From S015-6 sp964384945 (lineage in GTDB: Bacteria > Desulfobacterota > DSWW01): DNA of 64,000 nt. Below are positions 28,052-37,320 of the stretch, piece after piece. Under the pieces are notes generated by a model. The model had not been told where the DNA came from. It made no database searches and was given only the letters and a program-made list of their open reading frames with translations. Numbering within the stretch: the stretch's first letter is position 1; each line of letters begins with the position of its first letter. Location: NCBI GenBank assembly GCA_964384945.1, contig CAYLMK010000007.1, positions 124,001 to 188,000 of the forward strand, in the 5' to 3' direction. A program made the position numbers and the translations under genes.

Positions 28052-29070
28052 AGAGACTGCTTCTCGATTTCGTCGTGCTCGGCGAGGTGTGCAACTTCCG
28101 CTGCGGGTACTGTACGTCGCGCAAGCGGCCCCTGGCCCTCGACGGCTCCTTGCTCGAGGCCGTGGAAGCGAATCTCGACCGGGCGCTGCGACCTTTGGCG
28201 GATTCGTTCCTCATCTACCGGTTCGGCGGCGGAGAGCTTTTTCTTGCCGAGGCCGTCGTCGCCGGGCTCCTGGCAAGGCGGTTTCCCCATACCCAGTTCC
28301 TGACGAACGGCACACGGCTCTCCGAGGGTCTCCTCGGAAGGCTGCGCGAGGCAAGGGACCGTGTGGCCGTGTGCCTCTCTCTGGACGGTCACACACCGGA
28401 GATGAACCGGATGCGGCAATCGGCCGCGGGGATGACCCCATCCACCCTGCGGCGGATTCTGGAGAACCTCTCCCGGCTTCTCGACCAAGGCATTCCGGTC
28501 GAGATCCAGATGGTGCTCTCCAAGGCGAACGACACCGCCCTGCGCGCGAGCCTGGATTTTCTTCTGGACCATTATCCGTCGGAGAACCTCCTCGTCAGCG
28601 TCTTCCCGGTCCGACCGCTTCCCAGGGACCTGGATCCGACGGGTCTGCGATCCGTGCTCGCCGACTACGAGCGCTACCGGGAGATCCTCCCGTCCCGGGA
28701 TTACGTGGAGGGCCTGCTGCGCTCTCTGTCGGCGAAGAGGACCGAGCGGTGCAGGGTGCCGGAGCAAATCGGATTTCGCATCCTTTCCCGTGCCTGGGAG
28801 CCGTCTGCGAAAGGCCGCCGCGCCTTCTGCGAATGCGGGGGCCTGCGCTACTTTTACGGGGAGATCTGTGCGACCTGCTACACGCACTATGATCTCTATA
28901 ACTCGATCCTGGCAGGCCGGACGGCTCCGGACGAGGTCCCTTTCCCGCCCTTCCGGAATCGATCGATACGGGATTACCTGGTCCGCCACGCGGCGGCGGC
29001 GGATGGCGGCAGGGGGTTCTCCGATCTCCTCGCCTGGAGCCGGGGGAAGCTACTCGGGAACCGCCTCTGA
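28048..29070 (+). CDS. Radical SAM protein of the glycan locus
   Basis: 340 residues. The SAM cluster motif is CNFRCGYC at about residues 15-22 (CxxxCxxC). The barrel includes YRFGGGELFL (the GGE motif that holds the SAM amino group) and VCLSLDGHTPEMNRMR. The C-terminus has extra cysteines (CECGG, CATC) that could bind an auxiliary cluster, like a short SPASM/twitch domain. Its start overlaps the preceding membrane protein by ATGA. The substrate is not predictable; the setting suggests a sugar or a peptide tied to glycan assembly. Confidence 0.85.
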   Translation: MKRLLLDFVVLGEVCNFRCGYCTSRKRPLALDGSLLEAVEANLDRALRPLADSFLIYRFGGGELFLAEAVVAGLLARRFPHTQFLTNGTRLSEGLLGRLREARDRVAVCLSLDGHTPEMNRMRQSAAGMTPSTLRRILENLSRLLDQGIPVEIQMVLSKANDTALRASLDFLLDHYPSENLLVSVFPVRPLPRDLDPTGLRSVLADYERYREILPSRDYVEGLLRSLSAKRTERCRVPEQIGFRILSRAWEPSAKGRRAFCECGGLRYFYGEICATCYTHYDLYNSILAGRTAPDEVPFPPFRNRSIRDYLVRHAAAADGGRGFSDLLAWSRGKLLGNRL

Positions 29071-29098
29071 GATCCGGGGCCGTGGGAGGAAATGGAAC

Positions 29099-30184
29099 AT
29101 GGGCGACGACTCGGAAGTCATCGAGGACTTCCGCCCGGGAGACGAGCAGGAGATCAACGCCCTCTACAACGAGGTGTTCGGGGGCCGCAGAAGCCTGGAA
29201 GAGTGGCGCTGGAAGTTTCGAGGCCACCCGTTTCCGGACCTCGCCATGATCAGCAAACTCGTCCGGGGGGGCCGCATCATCGGGCATGTCGGATCCCTGC
29301 CGGCGCAGTTCAAGGTGGGGAATCGCACGGTCTTCGGAGGCCAGATCGTGGACTACCTCATCCACCCCTCCTTTCAACTCGGCAAACGAAGCAACTACAT
29401 CAACCGGGAACTCAACACCCGGATGAAGGAGGCCTTTGTCGACAAGGGAATCGCCTTCGGGTACGGGTTTCCGAATGCGCTGAGCTATCCCGTTGCGATG
29501 AAATACCTCAAACACGCGGAGGATCTGACGCAAATCCCCATCTGGAAGAAGCACCTCCGGCCGCCTCCGCTGCGCACGGACTCTCCGGAGGAAGGACGGC
29601 TCGCATCCCTCCGAAGACTCGGCGCGAGGTCGATGTGGCATCTGCGTCGGATGACCTCCAACCGGCGCCTCCCGGCAGAGGAGGGGTTCGCCCTGGACCC
29701 CCTTTGCGGCCCGGACCCGGGACTCGACGATTTCTGGAGGGAGGCGTCCAGGCACCTGCGCATCGCCCGTGTGCGGGACCGGCGGCACCTTGCATGGCGC
29801 TTCTTCGACAAACCGGCGGGCGCATACAGCTTCTGGATGCTGCGGCGCAAAGGCGCGCCCATGGGCTATGCGGTGACGAAGGGGAAGCCCGGCCCCGTTC
29901 GCACGGGGTATCTGATCGACTTTCTCGTGCGGCCCGAAGAAGGCATCCTGGAAATCCTTCTCCGGCTCCTGACCCGGCAGATGGCGGACGACGAGATCGA
30001 TGTGGTAAAATGCCTCGCCGTCGCCGGCTCTGCGGCTGCCGGCGCGCTTGAGAGCCTGGGGTTCCGCCGGGAACCCGAGGGCGTCCGGATGATCGCCTGG
30101 GTTCTGACGCCTGCGATCGACCGGTCCTGTTTCTTCGACGAAAGGAACTGGCACGTAACCTACGCGGACTTGGACGGCACGTAG
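29099..30184 (+). CDS. GNAT-family acyltransferase-like protein
   Basis: 361 residues. The first 120 residues look like a GNAT fold (DEQEINALYNEVFGG, IIGHVGSLPAQFKV, VDYLIHPSF), and the C-terminal third repeats a similar pattern (GYLIDFLVRPEE, ALESLGFRREP), as in tandem GNAT or FemAB-like enzymes. GGAGG lies about 8 bases before ATG 29099. It follows the radical SAM gene by 28 bases. N-acylation of an amino sugar is a reasonable guess; the donor and acceptor are unknown. Confidence 0.7.
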   Translation: MGDDSEVIEDFRPGDEQEINALYNEVFGGRRSLEEWRWKFRGHPFPDLAMISKLVRGGRIIGHVGSLPAQFKVGNRTVFGGQIVDYLIHPSFQLGKRSNYINRELNTRMKEAFVDKGIAFGYGFPNALSYPVAMKYLKHAEDLTQIPIWKKHLRPPPLRTDSPEEGRLASLRRLGARSMWHLRRMTSNRRLPAEEGFALDPLCGPDPGLDDFWREASRHLRIARVRDRRHLAWRFFDKPAGAYSFWMLRRKGAPMGYAVTKGKPGPVRTGYLIDFLVRPEEGILEILLRLLTRQMADDEIDVVKCLAVAGSAAAGALESLGFRREPEGVRMIAWVLTPAIDRSCFFDERNWHVTYADLDGT

Positions 30185-30273
30185 CGGCTCGCAGCGCTAC
30201 GGGGCGACCCGCAAACCGGCCGGCCCCGCGGAGGGGGGAGGGAAGCCGCGTCTCCCCCCTGGACAAAGGGGAG

Positions 30274-31098
30274 ATGCGGGAGATGGGACCCGTGAGCGTT
30301 CTGCTCGCGAAACAGAGACGGTTCCTGGCGCGGTATCTTCGCGTGATGGTTTCGCTCGCGAGGCAGAGGGACCTCCTGTTCGTGCCGGAACTGATCCAGC
30401 GCCCCGAGGGGAACAGGGTGCTCGTGTTCAGCCCGCACTGCGACGACGATGTGATCGGACTGGGCGGCTCCATGCATCTGCACGCAGCGGAGGGCCATCA
30501 GGTAAGCGTTGTGTATTTCACGGCGCCCGCCTCCGGAAGGAGCCGGACGAAGCGGGCGGAGATCCGCAAGGAGGAGGCACGAAGGGCCACCGCCCTTCTC
30601 GGAGAGTTCCGTCTCATCTTCCTCGACCGGCCCGAAGGGAATCTCAAGCCTTCCAGGGCCCTGGTCGGCCGGGTCGCGCAGATCCTCCGGGACACCTCTC
30701 CGGACGTCCTCTATCTCCCCTGGTTCCTGGACAACCACGCCGACCACCTCGCCGTCAATGAGCTCCTGGTGCATGCCTCTTCCCATTGCCGCCCCGCGTG
30801 CATGGTCTACGCGTATGAAGTATGGACCCCTCTGCTGCCCAACCGGCTCCTCGACATCACCGACCGGGCGGCTCTCAAAAAACGAGCCCTCGGCGAGTAC
30901 GCCTCCCAGCTTGCGGAGGGAAACCTGGTCGAGACGATCCTCGCCCTGAACCGCTACCGATCGTTGACGCACCGCAACGGCTTGGGATATGCCGAGGCCT
31001 TTCTGAGGGTCGGCCTGGGCGAATACGTACGGCTGGTCTCCGCCTGCCGCGAGCCATCGATCCTGCGCGGAGCACGCGAGCCGACATGCTTCATCTGA
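30274..31098 (+). CDS. PIG-L/LmbE-family deacetylase
   Basis: 274 residues. The zinc motif is SPHCDDDVIGLGG (family form PHxDDE) at about residues 53-65 and the distal ligand region is DNHADHLAVNELL. PIG-L enzymes remove N-acetyl groups from GlcNAc-linked lipids or small thiols. In this locus a role in making a free amino sugar is likely, which would pair with the GNAT-like protein just upstream. It overlaps the next glycosyltransferase by 13 bases. Confidence 0.88.
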   Translation: MREMGPVSVLLAKQRRFLARYLRVMVSLARQRDLLFVPELIQRPEGNRVLVFSPHCDDDVIGLGGSMHLHAAEGHQVSVVYFTAPASGRSRTKRAEIRKEEARRATALLGEFRLIFLDRPEGNLKPSRALVGRVAQILRDTSPDVLYLPWFLDNHADHLAVNELLVHASSHCRPACMVYAYEVWTPLLPNRLLDITDRAALKKRALGEYASQLAEGNLVETILALNRYRSLTHRNGLGYAEAFLRVGLGEYVRLVSACREPSILRGAREPTCFI

Positions 31099-32315
31099 AG
31101 ATCCTCTTCGTCCAAGACCGGCCGCAGATTCAGGGAGGCGCCCTGCGGTACATGAAGGCCCTGATCGGCTATCTGGAAGGAAGGGGGCATGCCTGCCGGG
31201 TGCTCGGCTTCGCAGAGGCCGCAAGGCCCGCGGCCGGGGACGTGGTTTGGATTCCGCGAAAGGCACGGGGCACCGCGGCCCGGAAGGCGGTCGCGAAACT
31301 CGACTGGGATTTTCATCTCACCCGGCAGCTCCGGCGTGCCTTCGGACGCCTTCGGCCCGACGTGATTCACCTCCACAACTTCCTGGCGGGAGGCAACGCG
31401 GTGCTGCCCGCCTGTTCCGGCATCCCGACGGTTTACACCGTCCACGACCTGGCCCTTCTGTGCCCGCGCAGCGGCCGCAGCGTGGATGCGCGTGGCGATC
31501 TGTGTTCCGGTCACTTCGGACTCGGCTGCGTCCGAAGAGGATGCGCCTCCTTTCGCGTGTTCCTCGAGCACGCCCTGTTGCGGGAATCCGTCAGACGGAT
31601 CGGCCTGCGCATGCACGTGGACCGGGTCATCGTACACAGCTTTTTCCTGGCCGAGAGGATGAGGGCGTACGGGGTGCGGCCCCTCCGCCTGCCGCGCTTC
31701 GTGGACACGCAGGCCTTCCCTTTCGTGCCCGTGAAGGAGGGCTGCCGGCAGGTCCTTTTCGTGGGCTACCTGGATGAACCGAAGGGCGTGGGGCCCCTTC
31801 TCGCGGCCTTCCGGCGCGTGCTTCGCCGCGTACCCGGGGCCGGTCTTGACATCGTGGGGGACGGACCCCGAAAAAGGGAATACGCGCGATCGAGCGCGGA
31901 CATGGGCGGATCGGTCCGCTTTCACGGCGAGGTGCGGCACGAGGACGTCCCCGCCTTCTACCAGGGGTCCGCGCTCGTCGCGATCCCGTCTCAGATTGCG
32001 GAGACCGGCCCGTTTTCCGCCCTGGAGGCGATGAGCACGGGCAGGCCGGTGGTGGGCTCGAGAGTCGGGGGACTGGCCGAAATCGTCGAGGAAGGCCGAA
32101 CCGGACATCTGGTCGACCCCACCGACGTCGAGGGGCTGGCCGACAGAATCGCGAGGCTGCTCCAGGAGCCTGCGGAGGCTTCCCGCATGGGCATGCGGGG
32201 AAGAGAGCGGGCCGAGCGGATGAGCCTGGAAAACCCGTTCCCCCGGATCGAGTGCCTCTATCGGGAACTTGTCGAGCGAAGAGGCGGGGGGACGGGCCGG
32301 AGTTCCGACCGATGA
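31086..32315 (+). CDS. GT4-family glycosyltransferase
   Basis: 409 residues. N-terminal half: ILFVQDRPQIQGGALRYMK, HLHNFLAGGNAVLPA and TVYTVHDLALLCP. C-terminal half: VLFVGYLDEPKGVGPLLAAF, and the donor motif ETGPFSALEAMSTGRPVVGS with a glutamate pair in the EX7E position. The start ATG 31086 lies within the end of the PIG-L gene, and its stop overlaps the flippase start by ATGA, so it is translationally coupled on both sides. Confidence 0.92.
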   Translation: MLHLKILFVQDRPQIQGGALRYMKALIGYLEGRGHACRVLGFAEAARPAAGDVVWIPRKARGTAARKAVAKLDWDFHLTRQLRRAFGRLRPDVIHLHNFLAGGNAVLPACSGIPTVYTVHDLALLCPRSGRSVDARGDLCSGHFGLGCVRRGCASFRVFLEHALLRESVRRIGLRMHVDRVIVHSFFLAERMRAYGVRPLRLPRFVDTQAFPFVPVKEGCRQVLFVGYLDEPKGVGPLLAAFRRVLRRVPGAGLDIVGDGPRKREYARSSADMGGSVRFHGEVRHEDVPAFYQGSALVAIPSQIAETGPFSALEAMSTGRPVVGSRVGGLAEIVEEGRTGHLVDPTDVEGLADRIARLLQEPAEASRMGMRGRERAERMSLENPFPRIECLYRELVERRGGGTGRSSDR

Positions 32316-33736
32316 ACCTCGCTCAAAGGACCGCGGCCAACACCCTCTGGTTGCTGGCCGCTCAAATCGTCACGCGCGCTTCTGGATTCCTGGTGACCGT
32401 CCTGCTGGCCCGCACCCTGGGGACCGAAAGGTTCGGCGTGTATGCCTTCGTCTGCGCCTACGTCGGCTTTTTCGCCTTCCTGACGGACATGGGGATGGAT
32501 GTGACCATCATACGGGAGGCATCCTGCGACCTGAAGGGCTCGGAGGGACTGGCCGGAAAAGGCATCGTCGTGAAGGTTTTTCTGAGCCTCAGCGCCTTTC
32601 TGCTTTCCATCGGGATCGCCCTCGGACTCGGGGTGGACGGGCCGAAGGTGGTTCTGATCGGGATCGCCTCCTGCGGGCTGCTCCTGGCTCCCCTGACGCT
32701 TTACGCGGTTGCCTTCTCGGCCACGCTCCGGCTTCACTACACCGCCCTCTTCGAGATCGCCGGCAAGATCCTGCTCGTGCTTCTTCTGGTTGCGGTTCTT
32801 CTGATCCGGCCCACTCTTCCCGCGGTCTTCGCCGCCCTCGTGCTGCCGGGGGCCGCGGTTGCGATTCTGAACGTACTGTATGGGAGGAGGTTTTTCCGCC
32901 CCGTAATCTCTTTCGATTGGCCGGCGTCGAAAAAGCTCCTGGTGGCGGCCCTGCCGATCGCGCTGGGCTTCTTCTGCGTTCAGGTGCTCATGCGCATCGA
33001 TCAGGTGATGCTCGAGTGGCTTCGGGGGGACCACGAACTGGGACTGTACTCGAGTGCGGTCAAGTGCTGCGAGGCCCTGCACGTCCTTCCCGCCGTCTTG
33101 ACCGCCTCCGTCTTTCCGGTTCTCTCCCGCGCGGCGCGGGAGTCGCACGAGGCCGAGTTCCTCCGGATCTGCTCCTTGTGCTTCAAGTACCTGGCTCTCG
33201 TGCTGCTTCCGCTCGTGCTCTTTCTATTCGTCTATCCGCGGGAGATCCTCTCGGTCCTGTTCGGGAGCGACTACGTGCCCGCCGCCGCCGCCCTGCGGAT
33301 TCTCTGCGCGTCCGTGCCTCTGGTGGCACTGGGCTACATCCTCGTGTGCGCCGCCGTTGCTTCGAACCGCCTCCGCGCGATGGCCGTGCTCTGCGGACTC
33401 CTGGCCGCCTCCAACGTACTCCTGAATCTTCTTCTCATACCCGGCACCGCCGTCTGGGGGGGCGGAAACGGGGCGGCTCTGGCCACCCTGCTGTCGCTCG
33501 CTGCGATGCTCGCCGCAGCCCATCTTCACGAAGCCCTCCGACCGGTCGCCGCGGCCTTCCTCCGGAACTCGGGGAAATCGGCCCTGGCCCTCGCTCTTCC
33601 CATTCTGTTGCTCGCCCATTATCCCCTGCCGGCGACGGCAGGCGCGCCGCTTGCCGCCGCCCTTTATCTCTTCGCGATTCTTCTGCTCCGAGGCGCGGAC
33701 AGACGGGAACTGGCAGCGCTCTGGAAGAGGTCATGA
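32312..33736 (+). CDS. Polysaccharide flippase (Wzx/MATE-like)
   Basis: 474 residues with 12-14 predicted helices over the whole length. The N-terminus has the family pattern ARTLGTERFGVYAFVCAYVGF with TDMGMDVTIIRE. Such proteins flip undecaprenyl-linked oligosaccharides across the inner membrane. It is coupled by ATGA to the glycosyltransferase before it and to the radical SAM gene after it. No Wzy polymerase with a clear signature is seen in the window, although the GT-C-like protein at 26135 might fill a similar membrane role. Confidence 0.88.
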   Translation: MNLAQRTAANTLWLLAAQIVTRASGFLVTVLLARTLGTERFGVYAFVCAYVGFFAFLTDMGMDVTIIREASCDLKGSEGLAGKGIVVKVFLSLSAFLLSIGIALGLGVDGPKVVLIGIASCGLLLAPLTLYAVAFSATLRLHYTALFEIAGKILLVLLLVAVLLIRPTLPAVFAALVLPGAAVAILNVLYGRRFFRPVISFDWPASKKLLVAALPIALGFFCVQVLMRIDQVMLEWLRGDHELGLYSSAVKCCEALHVLPAVLTASVFPVLSRAARESHEAEFLRICSLCFKYLALVLLPLVLFLFVYPREILSVLFGSDYVPAAAALRILCASVPLVALGYILVCAAVASNRLRAMAVLCGLLAASNVLLNLLLIPGTAVWGGGNGAALATLLSLAAMLAAAHLHEALRPVAAAFLRNSGKSALALALPILLLAHYPLPATAGAPLAAALYLFAILLLRGADRRELAALWKRS

Positions 33737-34866
33737 CCTTCGCGCAACAACCCTTCGAATGCATCTTTCTGGAACTGACCAATTGCTGCAACTTCAACTG
33801 CGTCTTCTGTCCCAATGCCTCCATGACCCGGCCGCGCGGTCGGATGGAGGAGGTGCTCGCAAGGCGTCTTCTCGATGAAATCGCCAGGGAGGATCTTTGC
33901 CGCTGGGTGAACCTCTCCCTCATGGGGGAACCGCTCCTGCACCCATCGCTCTTGCCGATCGCCCGGCATGGCGTCGGCCTCGGGCTCGCGCTTCACGTCA
34001 TCACGAACCTGAGCCTGCTGACCTCCGAGCGCGCCCGGGCCTTGCTCGGACTTCCGATCGCCCACCTCGCCCTGAGCCTTCAGACGCCCGACCCGGAGGG
34101 CTTCGCCCTGAAGAGGGCGCCCGGCCATGTTTCGCTCGAGCAGAGCCTGGAGACGGTGGAGCGGACGGTGCGCGCCAAGTTCGAGACCGGCTCGCCCACC
34201 GAGATCACGATCCACCTGCTCACGACCCGGCTCGAGCGGCCGAGGGGCAAGGCGCTCCTCGAGGGCACGCGGGAGCGTCTCGCCCTGGCCGGTCGCTTCC
34301 GTGAGCGGGCCCGGACCTGGGCCCGCGAATTCTCCCTTCCCCGGCCTCCGTCACCCGGCCTCTGGGAGCCCCTGCGCTTCTGGCTCGGACTCGACGGGCA
34401 CGTTCCTCTCATGCCGGGTGTGGCACTGTGTTTCAAACGCGCCACCCTTTGGGCCAACACCCTCCTGATGGAGGGTGCCGGTGTCGCATCGCGGGACAAA
34501 GGAACCTGCCAGCTCGCCCTCGACACCCTGGGCGTTCTCTGGGACGGACGGCTCACCCTTTGCTGTCTGGATTTCGACGGGGCGCTGTGCTTTGGAGACG
34601 CATCCGGCAGGACGATTCGCAGCCTTCTCGACTCCGAAACGTACCGGGGCCTTCGACGGTCGTTCGAGCAGGGCAACCTCGTCCTGCCCTTCTGCCAGAG
34701 GTGCCGGGGCCGCGTGACCGGGCCCCCGGCCCGCAGCCTCGTGCCGGGTTCCCTTCCGGCCCTGGCAGGCGAAGGATGGAAATACGTGAGCCGTTTCCAC
34801 ATCAGGCGGACTCTACGGAGAATTCCACAAGAACTTTCAAGATATTTAAATGGTAATATGCAATAG
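33733..34866 (+). CDS. Radical SAM/SPASM protein of the glycan locus
   Basis: 377 residues. CNFNCVFC (about residues 18-25) binds the radical SAM cluster. The C-terminal part looks like a SPASM domain: CQLALDTLGVLWDG, then LTLCCLDFDG, then CQRC, giving enough cysteines for an auxiliary cluster. It differs from the radical SAM gene at 28048, which lacks a full SPASM pattern. The last ten codons are already AT-rich, unlike the rest of the gene, and run into an AT-rich island. Substrate unknown. Confidence 0.85.
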   Translation: MTFAQQPFECIFLELTNCCNFNCVFCPNASMTRPRGRMEEVLARRLLDEIAREDLCRWVNLSLMGEPLLHPSLLPIARHGVGLGLALHVITNLSLLTSERARALLGLPIAHLALSLQTPDPEGFALKRAPGHVSLEQSLETVERTVRAKFETGSPTEITIHLLTTRLERPRGKALLEGTRERLALAGRFRERARTWAREFSLPRPPSPGLWEPLRFWLGLDGHVPLMPGVALCFKRATLWANTLLMEGAGVASRDKGTCQLALDTLGVLWDGRLTLCCLDFDGALCFGDASGRTIRSLLDSETYRGLRRSFEQGNLVLPFCQRCRGRVTGPPARSLVPGSLPALAGEGWKYVSRFHIRRTLRRIPQELSRYLNGNMQ

Positions 34867-35000
34867 TTAATGTAAAATATATAGATAGTTTTTAACATAC
34901 TGTAATTGAAATCTTTAATTTATCAACGTCGATTCACAAACCATCATCCACCTTATCCAAGATTCCGTATAACCTTCCATAATTGCTTGTTTTGTGGGAT
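34840..35000. other. AT-rich island at the end of the glycan locus
   Basis: About 160 bases of strongly AT-rich sequence (for example 34846-34925) in an otherwise GC-rich window. It covers the last codons of the radical SAM gene and the intergenic stretch before the FAD reductase. It contains no open frame of note, no strong hairpin and no T-run terminator. It may hold promoter elements for the reductase or mark a recombination boundary. Confidence 0.75.
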
Positions 35001-35057
35001 CGATATGCGTATGCTGCGGGACGTGGAAAGGATCCGCTTCCATCGAGGTTGCGCTTC

Positions 35058-36359
35058 ATGGCGATCCAACGGGAGGAGATGACTTTGAACGAGACCGGGC
35101 CCGGCGGGGCACAGGCCGCCTCGGAGTCCGATGTGCTCATTGTCGGAGGCGGCCCCGCGGGCTGCGTCGCCGGCATCCTTCTGGCCAGGCAGGGGATCCG
35201 CGCCACGATCCTCGAGAAGGAGCTCCCGGGCCATCGGAAAATATGCGGCGACCTGCTGGGGGCCCGTTCTCTCCAGTTCCTGGAGGCCCTCCGGATCGAC
35301 TGGGCGTCGAAGCGCCAGGAGGGATTCCCGATCGATGGGATCCAGGTCCATGACGAAAAGGGGCTCAAGAGCGTCGCCTTCCTGGAGAGGGAGCCGGGGA
35401 AGGATCCGGTGGGCGTCACCCTCCGGCGGGATGGCCTGGATGGCTTCCTGCAGCGAAAGGCCGTGGAGTCGGGCTGCCGAGTCCTCTTTGGGACGCGGTT
35501 CTGCGGGTTCGTCGAGCGCGGGGACGGCGGCGCTCTCTGCCGCGCGACGTGCGGAGGCCGAGAGCTTCTCTTTCAGGCCGGGATGGTATTGGGAGCGGAC
35601 GGCGCCGGGGGCGCGACCGCACGGGCTGCGGGCTTGTACACAAGAAATCCCGGCGTCATGCTCCTCGCCGTGCGGGCCTACTACCGCGGGGTGGAGGGGT
35701 TGCGCAACACGATCGAACTCTACCCCCTCGCGAGCCTTCAGCCCGGATATGCGTGGGTGATCCCCCTGGGCGGGGGCGTGGCGAACATCGGTCTCGGGGT
35801 TCGTGCGGACGTCTGCAGGCGCGATCGAGTCCGGTTGCGCGGCATGTTGAAGCGATTTGTCACCGAACACCCCGGTATGGTTCGAAGGATGAAGGGGGCG
35901 ACGCCCGAAGGACCCGCGGGAGGCTGGCCCCTTCCCGCCTACGGGTCTGTGCGGAGGCTCTCCGGCGCTCGCGTTCTGCTCCTGGGAGACGCCGGCGGCT
36001 TCGTCGACCCCCTGTCGGGGGAGGGCATCTTCGGCGGCATGCAGAGCGCGGAGATCGCCTGCCGGGTTGCCCGCGAGGCCTTGCGGCAAGGCGCGTTCGG
36101 CGAACGCTTTCTTGCCCGTTACGATGAGCGTTGCAGAAGGCACTTTCGTGCCGACTTCGGATCCGCCGCCTTTGCGACGGACCTGCTCGCCCACCGTTGG
36201 CTGGGCAAGCCCCTTGTCATGTGGGGTCTGCAAAAGGTGGAGAAGAACTGCCTCCTGGACCCGAACTACGCGCGCATGATCGCCGGGTTCTTCACCGGGA
36301 TCGCCCCCCGAAGACGCTTCCTGAAGCCGAGGTGGCTTGCAAAGACCGTTTTCCGATAG
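35058..36359 (+). CDS. FAD-dependent oxidoreductase of the geranylgeranyl reductase family
   Basis: 433 residues. The N-terminal dinucleotide motif is VLIVGGGPAGCVAGILLA. The second FAD motif is VLLLGDAGGFVDPLSGEGI, typical of the geranylgeranyl reductase/halogenase group that reduces isoprenoid double bonds or oxidises bound substrates. ATG 35058 has CGAGG about 9 bases upstream; the internal ATG at 35079 has its GGAGG too close. It is the first gene after the AT-rich island. Reduction of a polyprenol or quinone is possible but not shown. Confidence 0.85.
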   Translation: MAIQREEMTLNETGPGGAQAASESDVLIVGGGPAGCVAGILLARQGIRATILEKELPGHRKICGDLLGARSLQFLEALRIDWASKRQEGFPIDGIQVHDEKGLKSVAFLEREPGKDPVGVTLRRDGLDGFLQRKAVESGCRVLFGTRFCGFVERGDGGALCRATCGGRELLFQAGMVLGADGAGGATARAAGLYTRNPGVMLLAVRAYYRGVEGLRNTIELYPLASLQPGYAWVIPLGGGVANIGLGVRADVCRRDRVRLRGMLKRFVTEHPGMVRRMKGATPEGPAGGWPLPAYGSVRRLSGARVLLLGDAGGFVDPLSGEGIFGGMQSAEIACRVAREALRQGAFGERFLARYDERCRRHFRADFGSAAFATDLLAHRWLGKPLVMWGLQKVEKNCLLDPNYARMIAGFFTGIAPRRRFLKPRWLAKTVFR

Positions 36360-36402
36360 AGGCAAGCGTATCGTTTTGAAAACAGAACGGAGGGTTCACA
36401 CG

Positions 36403-37218
36403 ATGCATCACGAAGAAGTCGTACTCATCACGGGCTGTGCGAGCGGGATCGGCCGTTACCTTGCCGAGAACCTCTATCGCCAGGGGCGCTTCCTCGCCGC
36501 CACGGACGCGAATGAAAAGGGCCTGCGGGAGGTTGCAGCGAAGAACGGATGGGACCCCCAGAAGGTGCTTGTGCAGGCGATGGACGTGACCCGCCGGTCG
36601 GAGTGGGAGCAAGTCATCCGCGCCACATTGGACCGGTGGGGCCGGATCGACGTGCTGATGAACGTCGCCGGCGTCATCCGGCCCGGGTTCATCCACGAAA
36701 CCGACTTCGAGATGATCGACTACCACATCGACATCAACCTGAAGGGAACGATCATCGGCACGAAGCTCGTCGCCGAACAGATGGTCAGGCAGAAGAAGGG
36801 GCACATTGTCAACATCGCCTCCATGGCCGGGCTCGCGCCTGTGAGCGGGCTGGATCTGTACAGCACCTCCAAGTTCGGGGTGCGCGGCTTCACCCTTGCG
36901 ATCGCCGCCGAACTCCAGAGGCACAATGTCGCGGTCACCGTGGTCTGCCCGGACCTGGTGGACACACCCATGCTCACCCTGCAACTGGACTATCCGGAGG
37001 CGGCCCTCACCTTTTCCGGCAGCCGCCACCTGACGGTGGAGGAAATCGGGCGGGTGATCCTGGAACAGGGGCTCAGGCAGAAGAAGCTGGAAATCATCCA
37101 CCCGCCGCTGCGTGGCCTGACGGCCAAGGTGGCGAGCTTCGAGCCCCGGCTGGCGAACCCGATTCTCAAGAAGCTTCGGGAGAAGGGCTTGAAACGGCAG
37201 AAGGAACTCAAGCGGTAG
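36403..37218 (+). CDS. Short-chain dehydrogenase/reductase
   Basis: 271 residues. Classical SDR features: nucleotide motif TGCASGIG near the N-terminus, NVAGV at the central strand, catalytic serine in IASMAG and YSTSK (Y-x3-K). The C-terminal tail is basic and longer than the minimum. CGGAGGG lies 8 bases upstream of the start. It precedes a CoA ligase, so it may act on an acyl-CoA or related hydroxy/keto intermediate. Cofactor preference is not evident: an aspartate (TDAN) after strand 2 favours NAD. Confidence 0.9.
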   Translation: MHHEEVVLITGCASGIGRYLAENLYRQGRFLAATDANEKGLREVAAKNGWDPQKVLVQAMDVTRRSEWEQVIRATLDRWGRIDVLMNVAGVIRPGFIHETDFEMIDYHIDINLKGTIIGTKLVAEQMVRQKKGHIVNIASMAGLAPVSGLDLYSTSKFGVRGFTLAIAAELQRHNVAVTVVCPDLVDTPMLTLQLDYPEAALTFSGSRHLTVEEIGRVILEQGLRQKKLEIIHPPLRGLTAKVASFEPRLANPILKKLREKGLKRQKELKR

Positions 37219-37320
37219 CCGGTCTCTTGCGCAACATCCGGCACCGCCGTGAGCGGACGCGCGAGGCCCCATCGGGCCCGATGCATCCCGGGGTTCGGAA
37301 CCAAGCAACAGGAGGAGATC

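Noticed and set aside
35079..36359. The ATG at 35079 as start of the FAD reductase
   Set aside because: Its GGAGG is only about two bases away, too close for normal initiation; ATG 35058 has better spacing.
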